A DNA stretch of 64,000 nt from Arachis hypogaea (GCF_003086295.3 NC_092038.1:103633837-103697836), one strand, 5' to 3'; counted from the stretch's first letter, positions 11,552 through 21,341 are shown. Numbers and translations are program-made. The notes: generated from the letters alone by a model not told the origin.

Positions 11552-13306
11552 TTAAAATTGGGATTTAGGTACCCAAGTGAATTTGGGTCCTTGATGGTTA
11601 GTATGAGCATAATGCCCATAAGGTGCCCATCTCGTATCTTGACTATGAAAGTTTATATGTTTAATTCTAGTAAAGCATACGGGTGCTATATGACCTACTT
11701 TATTACAATAATGACATATGACATTTGGATTATGCATCATATGCATGTTTCTAAATGGTTGCCTAGGTTGTTTCCTAAATGCAACATCTTTTGATCTATA
11801 TTCATTGTGATTATAATTTCTAAATGAAGCATGTTGAGGAGGATGTTTAAAAGCTTCATTCCTTTTAGGCACGCTTGCCTTTTGGGCTTGCGGTTGCCTA
11901 ATAGGAGTTTTAGCATTTTTAAATTTTCCTTTTTCAAAACCCAAACCTTCCTTATTATGAACATGCTTTTGGTTTTTCAACATTTTATCTAGGTTCTTTG
12001 AAGATTCATTGAACTTAGCTAAAGTGTTCTTAAGATTTGTAATTTCATTTTCATGCATTTTACAAGATTTGTATGGATCACTACTTGTGCTACACTTATC
12101 TTTTCCAAGATTGATATTCTCGTTTTTCAACATCTCATTTTGTTTTAAAAGTTCCATATTCTTTTTCTTTAGGAGAGAATAATCTTGGGTAAGTTTTGTG
12201 TACACCTCAAGTAAGGCATCATATTCATCTTGTAAATTAAAAGAAGTGGAGTTGTCATCACTAACCTTTTCTTCGCTTGCCATTAAGCAAAGATTTGCAA
12301 CCTCGTCATCATCGGAGTCGGATTCATCCTCGTTCTCCCATGATATGTATGCTTTCTCCTTCTTCTTAAATTTCTTGTTTTTGTCCTCCTTTTGAAGTTT
12401 TGGACAATTGGGTTTGATGTGTCCAACTTCTCCACACTCATAGCATTTTGGTACCTTTGTTTTGCTCTTGAAGTTTTTCTTCATTGCAAACTTATTGAAT
12501 CTTTTTAATAAGAGTGCAAATTCTTCATCTCCTTCTTCTTCATTATCATCACTCTCTTCTTGCAATGATGTTGTTTTAAGGGCGAGACTTTTCTTCTTGC
12601 TTTCTTCACCTTTTTGTCTATTTAGCATAGTCATTTCATAGGTGAGTAGATTACCTCGTAGTTGATCAAATGTAAGTTGATCATAGAGCCTTCCTTCCAC
12701 AATGGTGTTCACTTTGGAGTTCCATTTTGGTGTAAGGCTTGTAAGCACCTTGGTCACAATTTGTTTATCATTGTATTTTGTGCCAAGCATGCTTAGATTG
12801 TTGAAGATCTTGGAGAGTCTTTCAAGAGCTTCTTCAATGCTCTCTTCATCTTTCATTTTAAAATTTTCCCATTCATGAACCAACATAAATACCTTTGATT
12901 CTTTAACGTGGTCGGTTCCTTCGTAAGTGATTTGGAGTTTATCCCAAATCTCTTTAGCGGTTTCACATGTAGAGATCTTCATATAATCATGCTCGTTAAG
13001 TGCACAATGAATGAAGTTGATGGCTTTATCATTCATTGCCACTTTCTTCCAATCATCGTCACTATATTCATCTTCCCCTTTCGGTACTTGCTTTGAGACG
13101 GAGACTTCTCCTTCTTTAGCGCTTGTTGTCTTTGCTGGAATGTGATTTCCATTCTCAATCACTTTCCAAATTCTCACATCTTGAGAACGGATCCAAATTC
13201 TCATCTTATTTTTCCAATAAGAGTAATTTGTTCCGCTGAAAAGAGGAGGTCTAGCGGTTGAGTTACCTTCGCTAGTGTTGTTGTTGTTAAAGCCTGTGCT
13301 TGCCAT
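11552..13306 (-). CDS. gag: Sirevirus gag with two CCHC zinc knuckles
   Basis: 584 codons, intact. The ATG at 13306 lies 35 bases after the primer site, which supports the start. N-terminal copia gag motifs are FSGTNYSYWKNKMRIWI (about residues 23-39) and the UBN2-like body up to about 230 (KEIWDKLQITYEGTDHVKES, LTSLTPKWNSKVNTIV). The first zinc knuckle is KCYECGEVGHIKPNCPK (Cys288, Cys291, His296, Cys301). A long coiled coil follows (about 365-450, leucine- and asparagine-rich). The second knuckle is ICHYCNKVGHIAPVCF near residue 540. The protein would bind and package the element RNA. It ends TAA at 11552-11554, 11 bases before the pol frame opens in a different register, so pol expression needs frameshifting, reinitiation or splicing. 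Confidence 0.94.
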   Translation of the reverse strand: MASTGFNNNNTSEGNSTARPPLFSGTNYSYWKNKMRIWIRSQDVRIWKVIENGNHIPAKTTSAKEGEVSVSKQVPKGEDEYSDDDWKKVAMNDKAINFIHCALNEHDYMKISTCETAKEIWDKLQITYEGTDHVKESKVFMLVHEWENFKMKDEESIEEALERLSKIFNNLSMLGTKYNDKQIVTKVLTSLTPKWNSKVNTIVEGRLYDQLTFDQLRGNLLTYEMTMLNRQKGEESKKKSLALKTTSLQEESDDNEEEGDEEFALLLKRFNKFAMKKNFKSKTKVPKCYECGEVGHIKPNCPKLQKEDKNKKFKKKEKAYISWENEDESDSDDDEVANLCLMASEEKVSDDNSTSFNLQDEYDALLEVYTKLTQDYSLLKKKNMELLKQNEMLKNENINLGKDKCSTSSDPYKSCKMHENEITNLKNTLAKFNESSKNLDKMLKNQKHVHNKEGLGFEKGKFKNAKTPIRQPQAQKASVPKRNEAFKHPPQHASFRNYNHNEYRSKDVAFRKQPRQPFRNMHMMHNPNVICHYCNKVGHIAPVCFTRIKHINFHSQDTRWAPYGHYAHTNHQGPKFTWVPKSQF

Positions 13307-13340
13307 GATCTTTTCCCTTAAACGGTTAAGTCTTTCAAAG

Positions 13341-13358
13341 GGTTAAGCTCTGATGCCA
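13341..13358 (-). other. Sirevirus primer-binding site (initiator tRNA-Met type)
   Basis: In element sense TGGCATCAGAGCTTAACC starts two bases inside the 5' LTR. The canonical plant tRNA-iMet site opens TGGTATCAGAGC; there is one difference in the first 12 bases. Confidence 0.9.
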
Positions 13359-14193
13359 CTTGTAGAACCTATGCACAATTACTCAAGAGGGGGGGGGTGA
13401 ATTGAGTATTGCAACAACAATGAATCTTTTTGCGAAAGTTAAAGACAATATACAAAAGTGTTATTGTACTAGTATTTTTCCAAGAGCTTAACTCAATTGC
13501 TAAGCATTTATAAGGAGCTTTTACTTTTAAATAGACACCAACTCAAATAAATTGATCAAGCTTTTCACCAATCGGACTTAAGCCACTCCTTAAGTACTTA
13601 CGAAGCTACTTTTCGATCACAATTTATTTGCTCAAAGGTAAAAGACAATAATATTGAAGAGATGAGTTTGGAGAGATGCAAACGCTATTTAGAGTGGTTC
13701 GGCACAATCCTTGTCCTACGTCCACTTTCTTTCTCAATCGCAATTGAGAAGTTCCACTATTGCCAAGCTTCAAGGTGCTCGCGCAAAACCTTTTACAATC
13801 CGAGTCCTTAGTTTCTAACACCTCACGGTATATGATCACCACTCGTATACTAACCCACTCCACTTAGAGATACCTTCTCTAAGATTTGCCTTGAGTACTT
13901 AGTATACCTCTTTGGTATCCTCACCGACTATAGTGTTTATAACTCTTGACTCAACCTTGGAGATCACACTCCAATTTACAAGGTGTACAAGAAAACAATT
14001 CTCAAAGAATTGTTGAGATGAAATGAGTACTCTCTAGAAGAGTGTATGATTACAAGTTTAGCACTATTGAACCAATTGATATTGCTCTCTCAAATTGTGT
14101 ATTATATCACCTTAAAAAATGTGTAGAATGAAAGAATATGAACAAGATAGTTTCCAAATACTCAAAATTAGTGAAATAAGGCTTCAATCCATC

Positions 14194-14201
14194 TATTTAT
14201 A
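14194..14201 (-). promoter_or_regulatory. TATA box of the Sirevirus LTR
   Basis: The - strand reads TCTATAAATAGATGG. It is the best TATA match in the LTR and is conserved at 5350-5357 in the other LTR. Transcription would run toward gag. Confidence 0.7.
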
Positions 14202-14288
14202 GATTCCCCAAACGTTAGAAACGTTGGGGAATTAATGGGATGAAGCCTTTATGTCAAAACTAGCCGTTTTTTATGTTTTTGAATTATT

Positions 14289-14393
14289 TGCATCGATGCA
14301 TAACACTTTGCATCGATGCAAATGTGTCTTTGACGCTGAAATTTGAATTTTCAGCTAGGTTGCATCGATGCAAGATGAGTGTGCATCGATGCA
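14289..14393. repeat. TGCATCGATGCA palindromes in the Sirevirus U3
   Basis: Perfect 12-mers at 14289-14300, 14309-14320, 14361-14372 and 14382-14393, upstream of the TATA box. The 3' LTR has lost one of them. Confidence 0.95.
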
Positions 14394-14818
14394 AACCTTA
14401 AAGAATGGCTTAAAATCACTTCAAAATGCTTAGGATTGATCTCAAACTTGTTGGAGTCAATTCCTATGCTTTTATACCTTTGAAAACAAGTTTTTAAACC
14501 ATTTGGCTAGCATCGAATTGCAAGATGTGCATCAAAACATTTTGTGAGTGTGTGTTGAGAGATTTAGCAATTGGTTCTTAACAAGAAGTTACCTAAGTCC
14601 TAAGACACTATACTTGTCTTCAAATGTTGTGGACTTGAGTTTCTTGTTGTTGTTGTGTTGCTTTCAACTCTTCATTCCTCAACGTTGAATGTTGGTTGAT
14701 CTTTCAACATGCTTGTTCATTCAAGTTGTTTGTTGGTTTGTCTTTCATGTCGTTTGTTGGTTTGTCATTCATCAAAACCTACGAATACAAACTTCGCATA
14801 CAAGCAACATGATTTACA

Positions 14819-14823
14819 CATTT
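14819..14823. repeat. Target site duplication CATTT, right copy
   Basis: Perfect copy of 4514-4518. The coding sequence of element A continues from here. Confidence 0.95.
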
Positions 14824-16080
14824 GAATTGATGTGTGATGCCAGTGACCATGCCATTGGTGCAGTGTTGGGACAAAGGCATGACAAGCTTCTGCACGTCAT
14901 TTATTATGCTAGCCGTGTTCTAAATGATGCACAGAAGAATTATACAACCACAGAAAAAGAGCTACTTGCAGTGGTTTACGCCATTGACAAATTCAGATCC
15001 TATTTAGTAGGATCAAAAGTGATTGTGTACACTGATCATGCTGCTCTTAAATATCTACTCACGAAGCAGGATTCAAAACCCAGACTCATCAGATGGGTGT
15101 TGCTTCTGCAAGAGTTTGATATAGAAATAAGAGACAGAAAAGGGACAGAGAATCAAGTAGCAGACCACCTGTCCCGAATAGAACCAGTAGAAGGGGCGTC
15201 CCTCCCTCTCACTGAGATCTCTGAAACTTTTCCGGATGAGCAATTCTTTGCCATCCAGGAAGTGCCATGGTTTGCAGACATTGCAAACTACAAGGCAGTG
15301 AGATTCATACCCAAAGAGTACAGTAGGGTGCAATCAAAGAAATTAATCACAGATGCAAAGTACTATCTTTGGGATGAACCATATCTCTTCAAGAGATGTG
15401 CAGACGGAGTAATCCGTAGATGTGTGCCTAAGGAAGAAGCGCAAAAGATTTTATGGCACTGCCATGGATCACAGTATGGAGGACATTTTGGAAGTGAGCG
15501 AACAGCCACAAGAGTCCTCCAAAGTGGCTTCTACTGGCCCACTCTCTATAAAGATTCCCGAGCATTTGTGCTTAATTGTGACAGTTGCCAAAGATCAGGC
15601 AACCTACCTCACAGTTATGCCATGCCTCAACAAGGGATATTGGAGATTGAGTTGTTTGATGTATGGGGTATTGACTTCATGGGACCTTTCCCACCATCAT
15701 ACTCAAACACTTATATTCTGGTGGCAGTGGATTATGTATCCAAATGGGTGGAGGCTATTGCAACACCCACTAATGACACTAAAACAGTGTTAAAATTCCT
15801 CCAGAAACATATCTTCAACAGATTTGGAATCCCTAGAGTATTAATCAGTGATGGGGGCACTCATTTCTGCAATAAACAGCTTTACTTTGCTCTGGTACGT
15901 TATGGAGTTAGCCACAGGGTAGCTACTCCATATCACCCACAAACTAATGGGCAAGCTGAAGTTTCAAATAGAGAACTTAAAAGAATCCTGGAACGGACTG
16001 TAATTAACCGTAGAAGGGATTGGGCAAGAAGCTTGGATGATGCTCTGTGTGCATACAGAACAGCATTCAAGACCCCATAG
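14819..16080 (+). pseudogene. Element A RNase H and integrase, frameshifted
   Basis: This is the continuation of element A pol after the copia insertion. RNase H motifs: [34 protein letters not shown] and [11 protein letters not shown], holding the acidic catalytic residues. Integrase: an HHCC finger ([11 protein letters not shown] ... CDSCQR), then [16 protein letters not shown] and the [20 protein letters not shown] segment, giving the D,D,E triad. The frame ends at TAG (16078-16080) because one A is missing in the codons for Thr-Pro-Ile; F has the intact version, while E has the same deletion. The open frame also extends upstream to 14689 through the copia LTR, but those first 43 residues are chance antisense LTR sequence. 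A Trp-to-Cys change ([11 protein letters not shown]) is private to this copy. Confidence 0.92.
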
Positions 16081-16544
16081 GGACCTCTCCATACCAGCTT
16101 GTGTATGGAAAGGCATGTCACTTGCCAGTGGAACTGGAACACAAGGCCTACTGGGCAACCAGATTCCTGAACCTTGATGCCAAGTTAGCTGGAGAAAAAC
16201 GATTGCTCCAGTTAAATGAGCTAGAGGAATTTAGACTCAATGCTTTCGAGAATGCAAAAATTTACAAGGAAAAAGCAAAAAGATGGCATGATAAGAAATT
16301 GTCATCCATAGTCTTTGAGCCAGTGCAGAAAGTTCTGCTATTTAATTCAAGGCTCAAATTATTCCCCGGGAAATTAAAATCCCGGTGGAGAGGTCCATAT
16401 GTAATTACAAGTGTATCACCATATGGATACATAGAACTTCAGGATAATGACTCTAACAAAAAGTTCATTGTTAATGGACAAAGAGTTAAACATTATCTTG
16501 AAGGTAATTTCGAGCAAGAATGCTCAAGACTGAGACTTAATTGA
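16081..16544 (+). pseudogene. Element A integrase C-terminal part in the shifted frame
   Basis: After the 1-base deletion the homologous frame continues as [20 protein letters not shown], ending in [18 protein letters not shown] and TGA at 16542-16544. The segment includes the [18 protein letters not shown] tail, which resembles the C-terminal beta-strand region of gypsy integrases. No chromodomain is visible, as expected for Athila. Confidence 0.88.
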
Positions 16545-16735
16545 AGATCAGTAATAGTCCAGCTAATGACATTAAAGAAGCGCTTGCTGGGAGGCAACCC
16601 AGCCAATCAAAAAATTTAATTTTATTCGTTCTTTTTCTAATTAATTAAAGTTTTACAGGTAGATGCTAAAGTATCTTCAAAAGGTGAAATGGCAATTGGT
16701 TGAAGTCATAGAGTTACAGGGAAATTTGGAAGCTC
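16545..16735 (+). other. Post-pol region with hairpin 16586-16603
   Basis: Directly after the pol stop lies GCTGGG-AGGCAA-CCCAGC, a perfect 6-bp stem (16586-16603). The same structure with a different stem lies after the first ORF of elements C and D. The rest is AT-rich and without an ORF. Confidence 0.8.
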
Positions 16736-17073
16736 ACTGGCGTGAAAAAGCCAGTAAGAAACAATTTGGGCGTTGAACGCCCAAAAGAAGCACCCACTGG
16801 GCGTTGAACGCCAGTAAGGGTAGCCATCTGGGCGTTAAACGCCAGAAAGGAGCATCTTCTGGGCGTTAAACGCCAGAAAGAAGCACCTTTTGGGCGTTTA
16901 ACGCCAGACTGCTAGCATCATGGGCATTCAGAAAAACGCCCAGTGACAAAGGACTTCCTGGCGTTCAACGCCCAAAACATGCATCAGCTGGGCGTTGAAC
17001 GCCCAGGAGAAGCAACACTTGGGCGTTAAACGCCCAAAACATGCATCGTTTGGGCGTTTAACGCCAGGATGGT
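16736..17073. repeat. Array of about 11 hairpin units, period about 31 bp
   Basis: Units follow CTGGGCGTTNAACGCCCAG with spacers such as AGAAGCACCA and AAACATGCATC. Each unit can fold on itself, and stems vary mostly by paired changes or by GCCC/GCCA alternation. Sister arrays are at 43222-43560 (E, - strand) and 52986-53287 (F). Confidence 0.93.
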
Positions 17074-17619
17074 GGGAGGAGGTAAAAATTTGTTTTTAAT
17101 CTTAATTTTTCTAAATTTTTATGTTTCAATTCATGATTTCTTACATAAACATGTTTCAATTTGTCATCCCCCATTTCAAATTAGCTTTCTAAAAACCCTG
17201 ATTTCTAAAAATCCATGTGTCAAAAATTTTACATATATCTTAATCCATAAAAACAAATGGTCTTTCAATCCAATCCAACTCTTTTAAGTTTGTTTTCAAA
17301 ACTCAATTATATTTTTAAAATCTTTTTCAAAATTAAAAATTCAGATCTATATTTTAATTACTAGTTAAATCTTTTTTTTAAACTATATCTTTTTCTTATC
17401 ATATCTATCTTTTACAAATCATATCTTATATCTTATCTTTTCCTATTTTCGAAAATTACCCACCCCCCCTATTTATTGAATTCGGTGCCCCCTCCTCATC
17501 ACCATCAACCACTTGCTCTCCTCCTATCCTTCTTCTTTCTTCTCTTTTGCTTGAGGACAAGCAAAGCTCTAAGTTTGGTGTGTTTATCTGTGATCACAAA
17601 AACATACCCACTAAAGATC
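17074..17619 (+). other. Spacer before the third ORF of A, with hairpin 17546-17565
   Basis: AT-rich up to about 17470, where a TATTTATT box lies; then a C/T-rich stretch resembling a 5' untranslated leader. The hairpin TTTGCTTG-AGGA-CAAGCAAA (17546-17565) is followed by TAAGTTTGGTGTG (17570-17582), the same pair of motifs found before the 3' LTR. Confidence 0.7.
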
Positions 17620-18714
17620 ATGGCTCCTAAAGGAAAACAACCCAACCCAAGAGGCAAGAAAGAGAACACTCCAAAGCCACTTTGGAATCAAGGGAAGTTC
17701 TTAACTAAAGAACATTCAGACCATTACTACAAGATAATGAGTCACAGATCAGTGATCCCGGAAGTCAGATTTGATCTGAAAGAAGATGAATATCCGGAGA
17801 TCCAAGAGCAAACTCGAAACAGGAATTGGGAAATTCTGGCCAATCCTGAAACGAAAGTGGGAATGAACATGGTTCAGGAGTTCTATGCTAATCTATGGCA
17901 GACAGACAGGCAAAGAATAATTGGAGCTGCTCTCTTTGACCATCGGACCTTAGTCAGAGGAAAGATCGTTCATACTAATCCTGACAAGATCAGGGAGATA
18001 TTTAAGCTTCCCCAACTGAAAGATGACCCAGACTCCTTTAATAGGAGAATGATGAGGGTCAATAAAGGGCTGGACAAGATTCTGGAGGATATATGCATCC
18101 CTGGAGCCAAGTGGACCACCAGCACGACTGGCATCCCAGTTCAACTCAAAAGGGAAGATCTAAAACCAGTAGCCAGAGGTTGGCTAGATTTCATAGGGCG
18201 TTCCATATTGCCCACCAGCAACCGTTCTGAAGTCACTATTAAAAGAGCAGTAATGATTCACTGCATCATGTTGGGAAAAGAAGTAGAAGTCCATCAGCTG
18301 ATCTCATGTGAGCTATACAAAATAGCAAACAGGAATTCTAAGGACGCCAGATTGGCCTATCCAAGCTTAATTTCTATGCTCTGCAAAGATGCTGGAGTAA
18401 AGATGGGAATAACAGAATATATCCTAATTGAAAAGCCAATTACTGGAATATCAATGGTCAGACAACAGCAACAAGATGATTCAAACAAGAGGAGAGCACC
18501 AGAAGCCCTCCCAGAACTGCCTCAATTCGAATATTGGGAACATCTTGAGGCTTCTATTTCCAAATTGCAAGAAGCTATGGATCAATTAAAGGAAGAACAG
18601 AACAATCAAAGTAGCATGCTTTGCAAACTACTTAAGGAACAAGAAGAGCAAGGGCGTGATCTAAGGGAGCTGAAGCACCAAAAATTAATCCTTGAAAAAC
18701 ACCCCACAGATTAG
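17620..18714 (+). CDS. Element A third ORF, env-like / plant transposon-type protein
   Basis: About 364 codons from the ATG at 17620 (MAPKGKQPNPRGKKEN). The frame is open further upstream to 17476, but I prefer 17620 because F and E align from this Met, while the upstream part looks like leader. The basic N-terminus could be a nuclear or nucleic-acid-binding segment. The central domain has MVQEFYANLWQ, the VRG-KIVHTNPDKIREIFKLP stretch, and LPTSNRSEVTIKRAVMIHCI followed by MLGKEVEVHQLISCELYKIA, the pattern of the plant transposon protein family found in Athila elements. The C-terminus is a coiled coil (about 295-350, HLEASISKLQEAMDQLKEEQ). I see no signal peptide or transmembrane helix. It is intact here and in E, although pol is broken in both. 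Function unknown. Confidence 0.85.
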   Translation: MAPKGKQPNPRGKKENTPKPLWNQGKFLTKEHSDHYYKIMSHRSVIPEVRFDLKEDEYPEIQEQTRNRNWEILANPETKVGMNMVQEFYANLWQTDRQRIIGAALFDHRTLVRGKIVHTNPDKIREIFKLPQLKDDPDSFNRRMMRVNKGLDKILEDICIPGAKWTTSTTGIPVQLKREDLKPVARGWLDFIGRSILPTSNRSEVTIKRAVMIHCIMLGKEVEVHQLISCELYKIANRNSKDARLAYPSLISMLCKDAGVKMGITEYILIEKPITGISMVRQQQQDDSNKRRAPEALPELPQFEYWEHLEASISKLQEAMDQLKEEQNNQSSMLCKLLKEQEEQGRDLRELKHQKLILEKHPTD

Positions 18715-19762
18715 AGGAACATCTACTCCTCAAAACAAACAGGTTGCTGAGTTCCAATTTTTCTGCTTTAACTTAGTGATAGCGTTATTATTATAGAAAT
18801 TCACCTTAGGAGATATTTAGTAGTAATTAGTATGTCTATTTTGATTTTATTTCCAATTAAGCTATAATTTGTTTTTCTCATCATCATCAGGCATGAATAA
18901 AGTAGTAGATTTTTTTTAGAATAAAGAAGTAATCTATATTTTTCGAGTTCTTAATAATAAAAAAATTATAATTAATTATGTGTGGTGGCAATACTTTTTG
19001 TTCTCTGAATGAATGCTTGAACAGTGCATAACTTGTACTTTGAATTTGATGAATATTGGCTCCTGAAAGAATGAGGAACACGAAAAATATTATTGATGAT
19101 CTGAAAAATCATGAAATTGATTCTTGAAGCAAGAAAAAGCAGTCTCAAAAAAAAAAGGGAGCAATAAAAAAAGCCACGAGCCCTTAAAACCAAAAGGCAA
19201 GGGTAAAAAGGATCCAAGGCTTTGAGCATCAATGGATAGGAGGGCCCAAGGAAATAAAATCCAGGCCTAAGCGGCTAAACCAAGCTGTCCCTAACCATGT
19301 GCTTGTGGCATGCAGGTCCAAGTTACAAACTTGAGACTGAGTGGTTAAAGTCGTGATCTAAGGCAAACAGAGTGTGCTTAAGAGCTCTGGACACCTCTGA
19401 CTGGGGACTTTAGCAAAGCTAAGTCACAATCTGAACAAAGTTCACCTAGTCATGTGTCTGTGGCATTTATGTATCCGGTGGTAATACTGGAAAACAAAGT
19501 GCTTAGGGCGACGACCAAGACTCATAAAATAACTGTGTTCAAGAATCAACATACTACACTAGGAGAATCAATAATACTATCTGAATTCTGAGTTCCTATG
19601 GATGCCAATTATTCTGAAATTCAAAGGATAGAGGGAGATGCCAAAACTGTTCAGAAATAAAAAGCTACAAGCCCCGCTCATCTAATAAGAATCTGAGCTT
19701 CATTTAAAACTCTAAAATATTATTACTTCTTAATTTCTGTTAAAACCTATTTTATTTATCTA
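18715..19762 (+). other. 3' noncoding region of element A
   Basis: About 1 kb without a credible ORF. It matches 40533-41579 (E, reversed) closely and 54532-55441 (F) more loosely. An A-run near 19147-19158 marks the breakpoint used in fragment X. Confidence 0.75.
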
Positions 19763-19800
19763 GTTGCTTGAGGACAAGCAACAATTTAAGTTTGGTTTTG
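19763..19800 (+). other. Hairpin and plus-strand priming region before the shared LTR
   Basis: Hairpin GTTGCTTG-AGGA-CAAGCAAC (19763-19782), then AATTTAAGTTTGG up to the first base of the LTR. AAGTTTGG is the only candidate polypurine tract, and it is weak. The arrangement is identical in E (40495-40532) and F (55442-55479). Confidence 0.75.
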
Positions 19801-20170
19801 TGATGAGCGGATATTTTATACACTTTTTGGGGGTAATTTCATGTAGATTTTAGCATGTTTTAATTAGTTTTTAGTAGAATATTAGTTTTTAGGCAAAAAT
19901 CATATTTCTGGACTCTACTATGAGTTTGTGTGTTTTTCTGTGATTTCAGATATTTTCTGGCTGAAATTGAGGAAGCTGAGCAAAAATCTGAGTTAGGCTG
20001 AAAAAGGACTGCTGATGCTGTTGGATCCTGACCTCCCTGCACTCGAAATGGATTTTTTGGAGCTACAGGAGTCCAATTGGCGCGCTCTCAACGGCGTTGG
20101 AAAGTAGACATCCAGGGCTTTCCAGCAATATATAATAGTCCATACTTTGCGCGAAGATAGACGTCGTAAC

Positions 20171-20281
20171 TTGGCGTTGAACGCCAAGTACATGCTGCTG
20201 TCTGGAGTTAAACGCCAGAAAAACGTCATGATCCGGAGTTGAACGCCCAAAACACGTTGTAACTTGGAGTTCAACTCCAAG
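20171..20281. repeat. GGCGTT-N-AACGCC-type palindromes in U3
   Basis: Four units: TTGGCGTTGAACGCCAA, TCTGGAGTTAAACGCCAGA, CCGGAGTTGAACGCCC and CTTGGAGTTCAACTCCAAG. They lie about 130-240 bases upstream of the TATTTAAA box at 20408. The last has GGAG/CTCC on both arms, a paired change. Confidence 0.88.
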
Positions 20282-20407
20282 AAAAGCCTCAGCACGTGGA
20301 TAGCTTTAGTCTCAGCCCCAGCACACACCAAGTGGGCCCCAGAAGTGGATTTCTGCACCAATTATCTTAGTTTACTCATATTCTATAAACCTAGGTTACT
20401 AGTTTAC

Positions 20408-20415
20408 TATTTAAA
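20408..20415 (+). promoter_or_regulatory. Candidate TATA box of the Athila LTR
   Basis: TATTTAAA in the context TTTACTATTTAAACAACTT. The same octamer recurs before the third ORF of F (53536-53543). Inferred from position and base composition only. Confidence 0.45.
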
Positions 20416-21257
20416 CAACTTTTAGAGACCTATCTTGTACCTCATGACATTTTCAGATCTGAATTACATACTTTTTGACGGCATGAGTCTCTAAACCCCA
20501 TTGTTGGGGGTGAGGAGCTCTGCAGCGTCTCGATGATTTAATACAATTCCTTTGTTCTCCATTCAAACACGCTTGTTCTTATCTAAGATGTTCATTTGCG
20601 CTTAATTATGGAGAAGGTGATGATCCGTGACACTCATCACCTTCCTCAATCCATGAATGTGTGTCCACCTCCGTTCTACATCAGATTGAATGAATATCTC
20701 TTAGATTCCTTAATCAGAATCTTCGTGGTATAAGCCGGATTGATGGCGGCATTCATGAGAATCCAGAAAGTCTAAACCTTGTCTGTGGTATTCCGAGTAG
20801 GATTCTGGGATTGAATGACTGTGACGAGCTTCAAACTCCTGAAGGCTGGGCGTTAGTGACAGACGCAAAAGAATCAATGGATTCTACTCCAACCTGATTG
20901 AGAACCGACAGATGATTAGCCGTGCTGTGACAGAGCATAGGAACGTTTTCACTGAGAGGATGGGAAGTAGCCACTGACAATGGTGACACCCTACATAGAG
21001 CTTGCCATGGAAGGAGCCTTGCGTGTGTTGAAGGATTTCAAGGAAGAGTTGAAGTCAGAGGACAAAGCATCTCCAAAACTCCAACATATTTCCCATTACT
21101 GCACAACAAGTAACAATTGGATTTTCTCTTATTTTTCTTACAATTTTAAATACTTTGACTTCTTACAATTAATTCCAAATAACCTTAGTGGCCTCTTGAC
21201 TAAGATTAATAAAATAAACATCGATTGCTTCAAACCAATAATCTCCGTGGGATCGAC

Positions 21258-21273
21258 CCTTACTCACGTAAGG
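21258..21273 (+). other. U5 hairpin
   Basis: CCTTAC-TCAC-GTAAGG overlaps the conserved GGGATCGACCC motif about 60-75 bases before the LTR end. It is present in all Athila LTRs here; C and D have a different stem at the equivalent place. Confidence 0.7.
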
Positions 21274-21341
21274 TATTACTTGGACGACCCAGTGCACTTG
21301 CTGGTTAGTTGTGCGAATTACAAATTCGTGCACCAAGTTTT

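Larger units (their letters stand above)
4519..14818 (-). mobile_element. Complete Sirevirus-type Ty1/copia retrotransposon nested in element A
   Basis: 10,300 bp, transcribed toward lower coordinates. In element order: 5' LTR 14818-13361, initiator tRNA-Met-type primer site 13358-13341, gag 13306-11552, pol (PR-IN-RT-RNase H) 11540-8427, spacer with TGCATCGATGCA palindromes, env-like ORF 7820-6687, noncoding tail with several purine tracts, polypurine tract 5967-5954, 3' LTR 5953-4519. Large size, long LTRs, two gag zinc knuckles, an extra ORF after pol and repeated purine tracts fit the Sirevirus (SIRE/Maximus) group of copia. gag, pol and the extra ORF are all open. The LTRs differ by about five substitutions and three indels by eye, so insertion is recent. 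The 5-bp duplication is perfect. Confidence 0.95.
13361..14818 (-). repeat. 5' LTR of the Sirevirus
   Basis: 1458 bp, promoter-bearing LTR. It matches 4519-5953 apart from about five substitutions and three indels. A TATAAATA box (14194-14201, - strand) lies 90-200 bases downstream of four TGCATCGATGCA palindromes, in transcription sense. Confidence 0.96.
556..21335 (+). mobile_element. Element A: Athila-type Ty3/gypsy, 5' LTR lost, split by a copia insertion
   Basis: In order: leader (556-1223), gag, protease, RT, then the nested copia element at 4519-14818, then RNase H, integrase, hairpin array, third ORF, 3' noncoding region and a 3' LTR (19801-21335). The assignment to Athila rests on gag type, PR-RT-RH-IN order, a tRNA-Asp-type primer site in its sisters and the env-like ORF before the 3' LTR. 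The 5' LTR and primer site are gone; the leader starts at the break near 556. The coding frame is broken by 1-base deletions near 2600, 4372 and 16075 and by stops at 2813 and 3275. The 3' LTR also serves as 5' LTR of element B. Confidence 0.92.
19801..21335 (+). repeat. LTR shared by elements A and B
   Basis: 1535 bp, starting TGATGAGCGG and ending GTGCACCA. A internal sequence precedes it and B primer site plus leader follow it, so one LTR serves both. Landmarks: U3 palindromes 20171-20281, TATTTAAA 20408-20415, U5 hairpin 21258-21273. It matches the E LTRs (38950-40494, 49441-50938) with a low percentage of differences. Confidence 0.93.

Noticed and set aside
16736..17073. Regular about 31-bp repeats resembling a CRISPR array
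   Set aside because: Each unit is itself a palindrome, the spacers are also repeated, the array lies inside a plant retrotransposon and recurs in sister copies. No cas genes and a eukaryotic setting.
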